A stretch of DNA of 64,000 bases from Dehalococcoidia bacterium (GTDB lineage: Bacteria > Chloroflexota > Dehalococcoidia > GIF9 > AB-539-J10): the NCBI GenBank assembly GCA_016930935.1, contig JAFGFT010000026.1, positions 1 to 64,000 of the forward strand, read 5' to 3'. The translations under genes and the position numbers were made by a program. Position 1 is the stretch's first letter; each line of letters opens with the position of its first letter. The notes beneath the pieces were generated by a model. It was given only the letters and a program-made list of their open reading frames with translations, did not search any database and was not told the DNA's origin. Below are positions 17,192 to 26,900 of this stretch, piece by piece.

Positions 17192-18013
17192 ATGTACCGA
17201 GACCGACTGCTAAGAGCCCTCATGGAACAGGGACTTGTCGTCTTCTCCATCGCTGAGGCGCGGCATGTCGCCGAACAGGAAGCAATACCCGCTAGCTCCG
17301 TTGCACCCCTGTTGGCAAACCTCACACGCAGTGAATGGGTATCTCGCCTGAGACGAGGTCTCTACGTAATGAGCGGACCTGTCCCCGGCACTACACCCGT
17401 GCACTCATTCACCATCGCGACACATCTCGTGGTCCCGTCAGCAATCAGTCACTGGTCAGCGTTGCACTACCACGGCCTTACAGAACAGATACCGAGAGTC
17501 GTCACCGCCTTCACGCCCAAGAGCGTCGTTACGCCCGGAATGCGCCGCCCTGCAGCAGCAGAACGACGAAGGAAGCACGCCTGGACCATCCAGGGAGTCA
17601 GATACGAGTACGTGACCGTCAAGCCAGAACACTACTTCGGCGTTGAACCAGTCTGGGTGGACGAGCACTCACAAGTTGGTATCACGGATAAGGAACGTAC
17701 GATTCTTGAGACCTTCATCTCACCCCGCACGTTCGGCGGCCTCGGACAGGCAATGGGGATACTCCAGGAGCATCTTGGCTCACTCCAGATCAGCAAGCTC
17801 ATTGACTACGCCCTCAAGTGCGGCACAGTGGCTGCCGCCAAGCGCCTTGGATGGACGCTCGAACACGCTGGTATAGATGAGCGCTACCTCACCCCACTTC
17901 TCGAGTTGTCATCCAGCGGGTATCACCTGCTTGACCCAGTACATCCTCGCAAGGGACCGCGCGAAAGGCGCTGGATGATTCAGAACAATATGCACGCACA
18001 CAACACAAGATGA
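17192..18013 (+). CDS. abiEi: AbiEi-type antitoxin/transcriptional repressor
   Basis: 273 aa. The N-terminal winged helix (residues 1-60, LLRALMEQGLVVFSIAEA) and AbiEi antitoxin signature RRGLYVMSG are followed by ISHWSALHYHGLTEQIP. The last four bases (ATGA) overlap the abiEii start. In type IV toxin-antitoxin pairs this protein opposes the nucleotidyltransferase toxin without direct binding and represses the operon. ATG 17192 has GGAAGAGAG upstream. Confidence 0.9.
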   Translation: MYRDRLLRALMEQGLVVFSIAEARHVAEQEAIPASSVAPLLANLTRSEWVSRLRRGLYVMSGPVPGTTPVHSFTIATHLVVPSAISHWSALHYHGLTEQIPRVVTAFTPKSVVTPGMRRPAAAERRRKHAWTIQGVRYEYVTVKPEHYFGVEPVWVDEHSQVGITDKERTILETFISPRTFGGLGQAMGILQEHLGSLQISKLIDYALKCGTVAAAKRLGWTLEHAGIDERYLTPLLELSSSGYHLLDPVHPRKGPRERRWMIQNNMHAHNTR

Positions 18014-18882
18014 AGCAACTCTCGATTCGATTGCGCGAAGTCGCCCTGCTTCAACGAGTCCCTCAGGAAGTCATCGAGAAGGACTACGCCATCAGCTATG
18101 TCCTCGCTGGCATTTCCGCTCAGCAAGAACTCAGGGACGCCCTGGTGCTCAAGGGCGGAACAGCCCTCAAGAAGCTGTTCTTCGGGGAGTATCGATTCTC
18201 GGAAGACCTCGATTTCTCCTCCACAAGTGCTCCGACCGGCGAGAAGCTCGAAGATGCACTTAACGAGGCGGTGAGAGAAGCAGGGCGCATGATTTCCGTA
18301 CAGGGCCCTTTCGCTCTCCAGGTCGAACGCTACTTGGAGCGGAACCCGCATCCGCTCGGCCAGGACGCCTTCACCATCAGGGTCCGGTTTCCATGGCAAC
18401 GCCAGGCACTCTGTCGACTCAAGATAGAAATCTCCCACACAGAACCTGTCCTCATGAAGCCGGAATTGCGGACTTTGCTTCACGGTTACGAAGAAAAGCT
18501 AGACTGCCAAGTACAATCGTATCCGCTTGAGGAGATAGTCGCGGAGAAGCTTCGCGCACTCTTGCAGACGCATCAGAAGCTTGTGACACGCGGATGGAAC
18601 CAACCCCGCGCCCGCGACTACTACGACCTGTGGCGAATACTTGAAGACTACGGAGAGAGGCTGCAAAAACCCGTGATTATCGATCTTCTGAACAGGAAGG
18701 CCGCTCACCGCGCAGTCTCGTGGGAGAGTCTGGACGACTTCTTCACACAGGAACTGGTCGCCGAGGCAATACGAACATGGGACAGCAATCTCGGCACATT
18801 CGTTGCTGACCTGCCCGAATGCAGCATTGTCTTGAGACAACTCCGCGTTTCCCTTTCAGCGCTGCTGTTGAAGTCGCCCTGA
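18010..18882 (+). CDS. abiEii: AbiEii-type nucleotidyltransferase toxin
   Basis: 290 aa. The nucleotidyltransferase motifs of the AbiEii/AbiGii family are present: VLKGGTALKK, RFSEDLDFSS (DxD metal site), LKIEIS, EEIVAEKLRALLQ and RARDYYDLW. Together with abiEi it forms an abortive-infection type IV toxin-antitoxin system. The 4-base overlap implies coupled translation. Confidence 0.92.
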   Translation: MKQLSIRLREVALLQRVPQEVIEKDYAISYVLAGISAQQELRDALVLKGGTALKKLFFGEYRFSEDLDFSSTSAPTGEKLEDALNEAVREAGRMISVQGPFALQVERYLERNPHPLGQDAFTIRVRFPWQRQALCRLKIEISHTEPVLMKPELRTLLHGYEEKLDCQVQSYPLEEIVAEKLRALLQTHQKLVTRGWNQPRARDYYDLWRILEDYGERLQKPVIIDLLNRKAAHRAVSWESLDDFFTQELVAEAIRTWDSNLGTFVADLPECSIVLRQLRVSLSALLLKSP

Positions 18883-18970
18883 TGACGGCCCGCGTAGTTC
18901 ATCCCCCCTGCCAGCAGAACTCCACATTGCTCTGTAGCGTAGGCTGCGGAATCGAGCTGCTCCGCGTATC

Positions 18971-19354
18971 ATGGAAGATGTGACTGGTCCCTCGCTGGCC
19001 GAAGACCCGGTGAAATATGTTGGTTGCTGCGGCGCCTGGTGCAGGACGTGCAAACCCTTTGTGAAAGGCTTCTGCAAAGGATGCAAGCTCGGCTATCAGA
19101 ATGGGGAGCGCGATATCGCCAAAGCCAGATGCGCTATCAAGGTCTGCTGTCTGAGTCGCGGCTACGAGTCCTGCGCCGACTGCCCTGACCTTGAAGGGTG
19201 TCCAATCGTGGGCGTCTTTCACAACAAGACCGGCTACAAATACGGGAAGTACAGGCAATCGACGCAGTTCCTCCGGCATCACGGCTACGCGGAGTTCATC
19301 AGACAGGCAGACAACTGGACCGGCGCGTATGGGAAACTGCAACAGCCCGAGTAG
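18971..19354 (+). CDS. DUF3795 cysteine-rich protein
   Basis: 127 aa with 11 cysteines arranged as GCCGAWCRTC, FCKGCK, CAIKVCC, SCADC and GCPIV, matching DUF3795 small zinc-binding proteins. It ends with helices of the YGKYRQ type. It has no obvious operon partner. ATG 18971 lacks a strong Shine-Dalgarno sequence. Confidence 0.75.
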   Translation: MEDVTGPSLAEDPVKYVGCCGAWCRTCKPFVKGFCKGCKLGYQNGERDIAKARCAIKVCCLSRGYESCADCPDLEGCPIVGVFHNKTGYKYGKYRQSTQFLRHHGYAEFIRQADNWTGAYGKLQQPE

Positions 19355-19433
19355 TAAGATTCAACAGCCGGGGTCACTCCCACATCCCCCTTGATTGACG
19401 TACAATTGCACTCGATTCACGGAGAGGTGGTCC

Positions 19434-19907
19434 ATGAACAGACAGGGAATGCTTCCGGCCCTCGGCAGCCTTGCCACCATATCTGTCGTGGCAGTGGCAG
19501 CGGTCGCCTACACAATCTACAACGTCAGACTCATCGGCCCGCTCATGATAGCCCTTGGATTCCTCCCATGGCTCGCCATACGGCTCTCAGCCCGTACTAT
19601 CCGCTCCACCGGTGCTGATATCGTTTTCGGCGCTGTGGACACCGGATTCCTGGGAGTGGCCGCGCTCATCGGAGCAGAGCTTGGCGGAGTGCTGGGAGCC
19701 ATCGTTGGAGGTCTGGTGGGTGACTCCATTACAGATGGCTTCGCCGGCATCTTTGAGGGACAGGCTTCGGACTACCTCCGGCGCCATGGCATAGAGGAAG
19801 CCCGAACGCCGTTGAGTTCTTCCATGGGCAAGATGTCCGGCTGTCTCATGGGCGCAGGTATCACACTCACCATCGCATGGAGCATTGCAGGAGTGGCGCT
19901 GCCGTAG
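19434..19907 (+). CDS. Predicted membrane protein of unknown function
   Basis: 157 aa from ATG 19434 (MNRQGML), chosen because GGAGAGG lies upstream. It has about four hydrophobic segments: residues ~8-26, ~35-50, a Gly-rich region ~68-95 (GAELGGVLGAIVGGLVGDS), and one at the C-terminus (GCLMGAGITLTIAWSIAG). I do not recognise the family. It lies 33 bases before the CrtI-like gene and may be co-transcribed. Confidence 0.6.
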   Translation: MNRQGMLPALGSLATISVVAVAAVAYTIYNVRLIGPLMIALGFLPWLAIRLSARTIRSTGADIVFGAVDTGFLGVAALIGAELGGVLGAIVGGLVGDSITDGFAGIFEGQASDYLRRHGIEEARTPLSSSMGKMSGCLMGAGITLTIAWSIAGVALP

Positions 19908-19940
19908 AGAGACGGTGCGCGCATAGGAGGAGTGAAGAAC

Positions 19941-21458
19941 GTGGACAACGCAACAGAGACTTCAGTCATCATCATCGGCGCGGGAATAGCGGGGCTATCC
20001 GCAGGCTGCTATCTGCAGATGAATGGCTACCGTACGCGCGTCTTTGAAATGGCCGCCAGACCGGGCGGCGTCTGCACGTCATGGAATCGCAATGGTTACA
20101 CCATCGACGGCTGCATGCACTGGCTGGCAGGGTCAGGCGGGGCCAGCGCCATGTATCGCATCTGGCAGGAACTGGGCGTCATCCAGAACCACACGTTCGT
20201 CAACCATGAGGAATACCTGCGGGTTGAGGGCCAGGACGGCCGCTACTTCGCCCTGTACACCGACCCCGACCGCCTTGAGCAGCACATGATGGAGATTGCC
20301 CCTGAGGATAGTGCTCCCATTAAAGAGTTCACGAACGCCCTCAGGAAGATGAAGGGCTTCGACATGCCGGTTGGAAAGGCCCCCGAACTCGAAGGCCCGT
20401 TCGACAAGCTCAAGGCAGGCCTCAGGTTCCTTCCACACCTTGGCGTTCTCAACAAGTCGCTCAAGACAACGATGAATGATTTCGCGGCACGCTTCAAGAA
20501 CCCTTTCCTTCGCGAGGCGTTTCTGGCGACCACCGGCGATGTGAAGGACTTCCCGATGATTGGCCTGCTACTGCCGATGAGCTGGGTCCATGCCAAGGCG
20601 GCAGGCTATCCGTCGGGAGGCTCGTTCGAGTTCGCAAAGACCATTGAGCAGCGCTACCTGGGACTCGGAGGCGAGGTCACGTACAACTCGGCGGTGTCGA
20701 AGGTGCTTGTAGAGAACGACAGAGCGGTCGGTCTCAGGCTGGCTGATGGCACAGAGCACAGGGCGGACATCGTCGTCTCGGCAGCCGACGGCCACTCCAC
20801 CATATTCGACATGCTGGAAGGGAAGTACCTCAACGATACCGTTGAGGGCTACTACAAGAACCTCACCCTCTTCCCTCCCATGTTGCTCGCATCCTTTGGC
20901 GTTGCGCGCTCTTTTGAAGAGTTGCCGACCTCGGTTGGCGGGTTCTACCTGCCGCTTGATGAGCCACTTACTATCGCAGGCAAGGAGTACCATCGGCTGA
21001 ACCTCTACGTCTACAACCAAGACGCCAGCCTTGCCCCGAAGGGCAAGACAGTGGTCAAGTTCACCCTCATGACCGATTACGACTACTGGGAGAGTCTCTA
21101 CAAGGACAAGGAACGGTACCGTGCGGAGAAGGAGCAGATAGCTGACATGCTGCTCGGAGTACTGGAGAAGCGCTTCCCCGGCATCTCACACCTGGTTGAG
21201 ATGAGAGACGTGGCTACACCAATGACGTGGGTCCGCTACACCGCCAACTGGCGCGCAAGCTATGAGGGTTGGATGATGAGCGTGGACACGTTCGGCATGC
21301 GGATGAGCAAAACCCTGCCGGGTCTTGAGAATTTCTACATGGTAGGCCAGTGGGTTGAACCGGGTGGCGGACTGCCGCCGGCAGCCATGTCAGGCCGGAA
21401 CCTCACGCAGATACTGTGCAAGAGAGATGGGAAGCGGTTTGTGACGAGCGTGCCGTAG
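19941..21458 (+). CDS. FAD-dependent NAD(P)-binding oxidoreductase, phytoene desaturase-like
   Basis: About 505 aa. GTG 19941 lies 10 bases after AGGAGG, while the ORF-track GTG at 19932 is only 1 base away, so 19941 is preferred. The dinucleotide fold is VIIIGAGIAGLSAGCYLQ with the FAD tail ARPGGVCTSW. The C-terminus carries the CrtI-type closing motif VGQWVEPGGGLPPAAMSGRN. Members act on carotenoids, retinol or other polyenes. No other carotenoid gene is nearby, so the substrate is open. Confidence 0.85.
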   Translation: MDNATETSVIIIGAGIAGLSAGCYLQMNGYRTRVFEMAARPGGVCTSWNRNGYTIDGCMHWLAGSGGASAMYRIWQELGVIQNHTFVNHEEYLRVEGQDGRYFALYTDPDRLEQHMMEIAPEDSAPIKEFTNALRKMKGFDMPVGKAPELEGPFDKLKAGLRFLPHLGVLNKSLKTTMNDFAARFKNPFLREAFLATTGDVKDFPMIGLLLPMSWVHAKAAGYPSGGSFEFAKTIEQRYLGLGGEVTYNSAVSKVLVENDRAVGLRLADGTEHRADIVVSAADGHSTIFDMLEGKYLNDTVEGYYKNLTLFPPMLLASFGVARSFEELPTSVGGFYLPLDEPLTIAGKEYHRLNLYVYNQDASLAPKGKTVVKFTLMTDYDYWESLYKDKERYRAEKEQIADMLLGVLEKRFPGISHLVEMRDVATPMTWVRYTANWRASYEGWMMSVDTFGMRMSKTLPGLENFYMVGQWVEPGGGLPPAAMSGRNLTQILCKRDGKRFVTSVP

Positions 21459-21490
21459 GTTCCGCAGCAAGGAGTTGGCAACGCGAGGCC

Positions 21491-22279
21491 TTATCTCTTC
21501 ACAGCGCTGATGAGTGCTGAGCGGACGAACTCCTCATATCCCTGCCCTTCCTGCCATCCGCTGATGACTTCCGCACTCTCGGGCTTGACCGCCACATCAA
21601 TGTCGGAGAATCCGGCGCTTCGCAGCATCCTCTCGATATCCGGCACCAGGGCTGCGCCCCCGATGCAGGAGCAATACGCACCTGTGTCCCCTTCAACACG
21701 CTCAGGCAGAGGCTTCAACGCAACCACGTCCGAGATGGCAAGCCGACCACCGGTGCGCAGGACACGGAATGCCTCGTTGAACACGGACTGCTTGTCCGGC
21801 GAGAGGTTAATGACGCAGTTGGAAAGGATGATGTCGACCGTCCCATCAGCCACGGGCAGATGCTCAATCTCACCCAGGCGGAAGTCCACGTTAGTGTGGC
21901 TTCCTTCACGCGCGTTGCGTCTCGCCTTGCTGACCATGTCCGGCGTCATATCCACGCCGATAACACTACCTTCCGCGCCAACCTGCCTGGCGGCAAGAAA
22001 GCAGTCCAACCCTCCCCCGCTCCCCAGGTCCAGCACGGTCTCCCCCTGCTTCAGACCTGCAATCGCATGAGGATTGCCGCAGCCGAGGCCCATGTCTGCT
22101 CCATCCGGCACAGACAGGACATCGTCCGGTGAGTATCCCAGCTTAGCCGCGTACTCCGCAGCATTCCGCTCGTTCGGGCCACACTCACCACCGCAGCAAC
22201 AGGAGCCTTCACTGCGCGCTATACCGCCGTACCGGTTGCGGACTTCTTCTCTCAGCGTATCGTTGTCCGGTTGATTCAT
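21491..22279 (-). CDS. arsM: Arsenite S-adenosylmethionine methyltransferase
   Basis: 262 aa from ATG 22279 (MNQPDND), which has TGAGG just upstream. The ORF-track start 22318 overlaps arsR and is an alternative. ArsM features are the CCCGGECG cluster, LGLGCGNP (Cys and SAM region), LDLGSGGGLDCFLAA motif I, SNCVINLSPD and YCSCIGGA, giving the three conserved cysteines for As(III). It methylates arsenite to volatile or less toxic species. It follows arsR in a two-gene operon. Confidence 0.92.
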   Translation of the reverse strand: MNQPDNDTLREEVRNRYGGIARSEGSCCCGGECGPNERNAAEYAAKLGYSPDDVLSVPDGADMGLGCGNPHAIAGLKQGETVLDLGSGGGLDCFLAARQVGAEGSVIGVDMTPDMVSKARRNAREGSHTNVDFRLGEIEHLPVADGTVDIILSNCVINLSPDKQSVFNEAFRVLRTGGRLAISDVVALKPLPERVEGDTGAYCSCIGGAALVPDIERMLRSAGFSDIDVAVKPESAEVISGWQEGQGYEEFVRSALISAVKR

Positions 22280-22310
22280 GACCTCACCATCCCCTGGAGG
22301 TTCTCTCCAT

Positions 22311-22697
22311 TCATTCATCGATCGGCTTGACTGTGCCGTGCCGTTGTTCTGGCTGGCTCCGGCAGGGTGACCCGGGAGTGCAGGAAAGAACCTGCAGAAC
22401 TTCAGTCCGGTCGGCCGCCACCTGCGGGGACTGAGAGAGAGACTCGGTCAGCCACGCCCTCAGCAAAGGTGGAAACGTGTCAGACAGCCTGTAGTAGACC
22501 CACTGCCCTTCCTTCCGGCTCTGCACCAGGCCTGCGCCGTGCAGGATACTCATGTGGCGGGACACGGTGGCGGTTGCGAGGTGAAGCAGGGCGGTTATCT
22601 GACAGACGCACAACTCCTCTTGCTCCATGAGTACCGCAAGCACGCGTATGCGGGTGGAGTCCGCGAGTGACTTGGTGATGGAGAGCGTCTGTTGCAT
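22311..22697 (-). CDS. arsR: ArsR-family metalloregulator
   Basis: 128 aa. It has a winged-helix domain with ADSTRIRVLAVL and the metal-sensing motif ELCVCQI (ELCVCDL type), followed by recognition helix TATVSRHMSILHGAGLV. The C-terminal Cys (LSCTPGSPC) may add a ligand. GAGG lies six bases before ATG 22697. It likely represses arsRM until arsenite binds. Confidence 0.93.
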   Translation of the reverse strand: MQQTLSITKSLADSTRIRVLAVLMEQEELCVCQITALLHLATATVSRHMSILHGAGLVQSRKEGQWVYYRLSDTFPPLLRAWLTESLSQSPQVAADRTEVLQVLSCTPGSPCRSQPEQRHGTVKPIDE

Positions 22698-22717
22698 CTG
22701 CTGCCTCTATGTTTCGC

Positions 22718-22738
22718 TGTTTGGCTAAATGCCGAACA
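22718..22738 (-). promoter_or_regulatory. Probable ArsR operator
   Basis: Imperfect palindrome TGTTTGGC-N5-GCCGAACA (7 of 8 pairs) lies 21 bases upstream of the arsR start, as expected for an autoregulatory ArsR site. Confidence 0.55.
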
Positions 22739-23000
22739 AAATGGTAGCCCGAGTGTCCGGGGATGTCAAAGAATTGTCGCTCTCCTCTCTTGGGCAAAAT
22801 TTCCTGACATTCTCTGGCAGGACGTTGTGCGGTGGCTATATACAAGGAAGTGGCATAAGCAACAGGCAGGGAACTCAGGAAGGACCGACGGCTCACGGTG
22901 AACCCCTTGTCCATATTGACGCGGCCATCCATAATGTCACCGTCACCGGAACCCGACCAGTTCCATTGCAGGTGCACAACGTCGATTGGGAGGTCCGAAG
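22739..23000. other. Intergenic stretch between arsR and the McrA-head gene
   Basis: About 260 bases between divergent genes. I see no further gene or repeat. It must hold the rightward promoter, which I cannot place with confidence. Confidence 0.45.
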
Positions 23001-23333
23001 GTGAAGAATCCACCCTGGTCGCGAGAAGAACTCATTCTGGCCCTTGACCTGTACTTTCGCCTTAGCCCATCCAAGGCAAGCCCACATCACCCTGAGGTCG
23101 TGGCGACCACCGAGGCACTACATCGTCTGCATGTGCACGCGCAGGAAGTACGAACGCCCAACTTCAGAAGTCCCGCAAGCGTGGGAATGAAGCTCTGCAA
23201 CTTCCGTAGGCTGGACCCAGATTATCATGGCGTCGGATTGAAAGCCGGTAGCAAGGGAGAGATATCCGTGTGGAATGAGTTCTCCGCGGACAGGGAACGG
23301 TTGGCTCGGGTCGCCAAAGACCTGATGTCCTAG
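23001..23333 (+). CDS. Standalone McrA-type N-terminal 'head' domain protein
   Basis: 110 aa from GTG 23001 (KNPPWSREELIL). GGAGG lies seven bases upstream, so the ORF-track TTG 22986 is less likely. The pattern WSREELILALDLYFR, then FRSPASVGMKLCNFR, LDPDYHGVGLKAGS and VWNEF resembles from memory the N-terminal domain of 5-methylcytosine-specific HNH restriction enzymes (ScoMcrA-like). No HNH domain follows in any frame, so it is either a separate recognition module or a truncated enzyme. It is convergent with vsr. Confidence 0.55.
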   Translation: MKNPPWSREELILALDLYFRLSPSKASPHHPEVVATTEALHRLHVHAQEVRTPNFRSPASVGMKLCNFRRLDPDYHGVGLKAGSKGEISVWNEFSADRERLARVAKDLMS

Positions 23334-23460
23334 CGTGGAGGAGCAACTTGACGACAGCTACCCCAAACGCATTGATACCATGCACAGGTTCAATTCAACA
23401 ACGCCACGCCACCTCTGTCCCAAGACCAGTCGGCCGATGTGTTGGTCAGACCCCACCTCG

Positions 23461-23904
23461 TCATACCACCTTACCGCGGCTCGATGCATGCACGCCGTAT
23501 CCTTCACGGACAGCATGAACAACGCGCTCGATAGAACCATCAAAGTCATTCTTGAGATCGTGCTGCCACAGGCCAACCACGGTCCAACCCATATCTACAA
23601 GTCTTGAGCGGTTGGCCCAGTCTCGCTCCATGGTCGCCTGAATCTTGCGATGCCAGAACTCGGAGATTTTTCCTCCCCAAGACTCAAACCCGTACCCGTG
23701 CCAGAAGTCCCCATCAACAAACACCACAACCCGCGCACGCGAGAACACAATATCCGGCTTTCCGGGAAGCATGGACACATGCTTTCGAAAGCGCAGACCA
23801 CGACGATGAAGGGCTGAACGAACACGTAGTTCCGGAATCGTGTCCTTGCCCTTGACGTGGGACATGCAGTAGCGGCGCTGTTCGGTCGTTAAGTTGTCTG
23901 GCAT
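23461..23904 (-). CDS. vsr: Vsr-like very short patch repair endonuclease
   Basis: 147 aa. The Vsr opening MPDNLTTEQRRYCMSHVKGKDT and the core LPGKPDIVFSRARVVVFVDGDFWHG, then MGWTVVGLWQ are clear. Vsr enzymes nick at T:G mismatches made by deamination of 5-methylcytosine. Where E. coli Vsr has a catalytic Thr-His-Gly-Cys, this has VDGD, so part of the classical active site is altered. The metal Asp (KPDIVF) and second His (FWHG) remain. It follows the helicase-nuclease gene by 34 bases in a dcm-helicase-vsr operon. Confidence 0.85.
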   Translation of the reverse strand: MPDNLTTEQRRYCMSHVKGKDTIPELRVRSALHRRGLRFRKHVSMLPGKPDIVFSRARVVVFVDGDFWHGYGFESWGGKISEFWHRKIQATMERDWANRSRLVDMGWTVVGLWQHDLKNDFDGSIERVVHAVREGYGVHASSRGKVV

Positions 23905-23938
23905 CTTTCGCGCTGCTGGTCAATTCCGTCAAGCACGG

Positions 23939-26900
23939 TCATTGTTCTCGGACAGCGTCCATCCCGCAGAACCCTCTGAAGTCGCACTCCACGCACCGCG
24001 ACCCGTTCGAACGAGTTCGCGGAGGACCGCTCGGTCCACACTTGAAGTCGCGGTTCCAGATCCTGTGTGCAGTCTCAGCAACAATGTTCTCTGCATTTTG
24101 CAGAGAAGAGGCATTCAGTGGCACTGACATCTCGCCACTCGCCGCGTTGCCAGCATCCAAGTACCGTACCAATCCTGCTTCCGGCTGATATTCAAGCTCG
24201 CGTTTGGCTCCGATCGCATAAAGCGCAACCTGCAGTTGCATCTCATTCTCGTCCAGCTTCATGTGAAGGTCAGAGTCAGGCTCACCCGACTTGAAGTCAA
24301 TCAGTGCTACACGGGGCGGATCGTCCAGTCGTACCACATCGATTGCTCCTGACACAAGTACTCCACCGATGGCCTCCCCACAGTCAACCAGGGTCTCAAA
24401 CTCCTTCTCCGGTTCAAACTCCAGCGTGCTCAATTCGTCCGCGTGTCTCATCACGTAATCGGCTACAATACGGACGCCCTTCTCCCGCATGAGAGTGGCA
24501 GGTTCACCCGTTGTATACCGCAAATAGAAGAGCCCTTGCGAAACTAGTCTCCTGACTTCGCCCTCAAGTAGACTCCGATCAGAGGCCAGTGCAGCCCACT
24601 TGCGTGGGTCTGTGTGTATCGCGCGCAGAAGATTGTGTACGCCGCGGCCGTAGCCAAACGCCTGGTCGATTGTAGGTGAGAACCCCAGGACCTTCCTCAA
24701 GTAGAAGTCGTGAGGGCACTCAAGGAAGTATCTCAAGTCCGAGAACGAAGTACAAAGACGGGTGTCTCTAAGGTGTTCCTTGGGTGCATACCGCAGTTCC
24801 GCAAGGAGTTGGTCTGAGTCGTCTGTTACTAGTCCGCCAGCTCCATCGATGATGTTGCGGAGTTCTCCCACAAATCTGGAGGTCGAGTGCCCCGAGTGTG
24901 TCACGAACAGAAACCGCTCCGACCTCGTCAGAGCCACGTACATCAGCCTTCGCTCGCCATCGTAGTTATCGTTGTCAGCGAGGCCTGTCACATCCAATCG
25001 CCGAGATGCTGCACTAGCAAAGGGCACGTCTGGCGTTCTTCTCGAATAGGCGCTAGGGAATCGACGAGGATTCACATCGGCCAGGAACACGGCGGCGAAC
25101 TCTAGTCCCTTGGCCGCATGGATTGTCATGATGCTTACGGCGTCTGGTTGGACCATCAACGGCTGTTCCTCGGTGCGGCCGGACCCGGCACCGTACAGAC
25201 ACAGGCCGACTACCTGCCAATGATACTCCGCTGCGCTTGTCCAACCGGGAGTCTCAATTCCAGTCACGAGCTTGCTGAGGGCTCCCAAATGAAACAATGC
25301 TGACTGCCCTCTTCCCTCGCAAGTGTCCCACAAGCCTACGCCTGCCTCGCCAAGAAGCATGTGATATATGTGCTGAGGGAAGACTCTACGCAATTCGCGC
25401 CGAGAAGTGGCAAATTCCCGAAGGCTTCGCGTCGTGATAGCGCACGCGTCATCCTCGGACAACGTCTGTCCCGAGGAAATACGGCTACCAATTGCACGCG
25501 CGGCGAAGAGCAGTCTGGCCTCAACCTCTGGGTCAAACGACAATCCTGTGGCCCGAACACTTCGCGCGGCTGCGTGGAGCACCGCTTCAGGCTCAGGAGA
25601 ACAGCCAAGTACCGTCCGTATTCGATTTGGCAAGCTTCGCGAATCGTGGGAGGCTCCCATAAAAACACTGCAGTTGGCCGTTATAGCGAGAGCCGCAAGA
25701 AGTAGCAGTACTTCTGGCTGTGAGAACAGGTCGGGGCCAGCCCGAACCACACAGGGAATCCCTGCCGCTTCCAGAGCTTCCATATATGCACGCACATCGG
25801 TGGAAGACCTGACGAGAACGGCCACGTCGGACAGCGTTAGCCCTCGATGTGTTCCATCTCTCTTGTCGTGCCTGACACCTTCAACCTCAGAAGGTACAAG
25901 CGCGGCAATCGCCTTCCCTATCCAACCCGCTTCATCTTCGCGAGACATGAAGTCGACTAGCGCGACATGCGACCTATGGTGATCCGTACGCGTGGAATTT
26001 CCATGAATCATTGGTTCGGTCACCATAGATCGAACTGGACCAATCGTGTCGGCCCACTCATTTGCAACCGTAACGACTCGCCGCGTCGACCGGAAGTTCT
26101 CCTGCAGATCGACAACGTCTGCGTCGTCTGCTTCCTTGAACTCCTCCCACAAGTCGCCGATAATTTCTACTCTGGCCCCGCGAAAACCGTAGATCGACTG
26201 CCGGTGGTCCCCCACTGCGGTCAGCCGGCCTGAGTCCCCTACCAACAACTCCACTATCTTGCGCTGGACGGGATTTATGTCCTGGACTTCATCGACCACA
26301 ATGCGCACCCCACCATCGGCCCCCAATAGATCGAGACGGACTTGGTCAGCACGCAGCCTGCGAACGAATTCGCTCTGCGACGTACTGAAATCCAGAAATC
26401 GGCGGCACTTCAGATACGCGTAGTATCTTGCAGCTGATCGGGCGAAACACTCCGCAACTTCAGAATCTCCCACGTCAGTCAACAGTCGCGCCTGCCTACA
26501 CCAAGCATGTTCAACTTCACCAAGTTGGTACGGAGCCTCACCATTGGGCAAATCAATCTCGAACTCGCCGCGCTCGTGCAGCTGATCATAGCCCTGCGTG
26601 AAAAACTGCATTGTCCTGTACTGTCCTAGACTTGTCGCGTCCCTAAGTGCACCAAGTGCCAGAACGCCATGAAAACCACGAAGCAGGAGAGCCACACGAG
26701 AACCCTCGTCCAGAATATCAAAGTTGTGGTAGTCGTCGGGCCAGTACTCACGCAATCGAGCAAGACAAAAACCGTGTATTGTGCCGACGTACATCCCACC
26801 AAGAGAAGATTCGACACCGTCAGTCGAAATCCTAGCGAGCCAGCCCCTAATGCGGAACTTCATCTCCTCGGCTGCCCTCTCAGTAAAAGTGAAGGCAACG

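Noticed and set aside
22480-23013. 177-aa minus-strand ORF spanning the arsR region and upstream
   Set aside because: Different frame from arsR, Arg/Pro-rich and without motifs. arsR accounts for the sequence.
23001-23460. Frameshifted HNH enzyme continuing after the McrA-head stop
   Set aside because: No HNH motif or matching reading frame follows before the vsr gene, so I treat it as a standalone gene.
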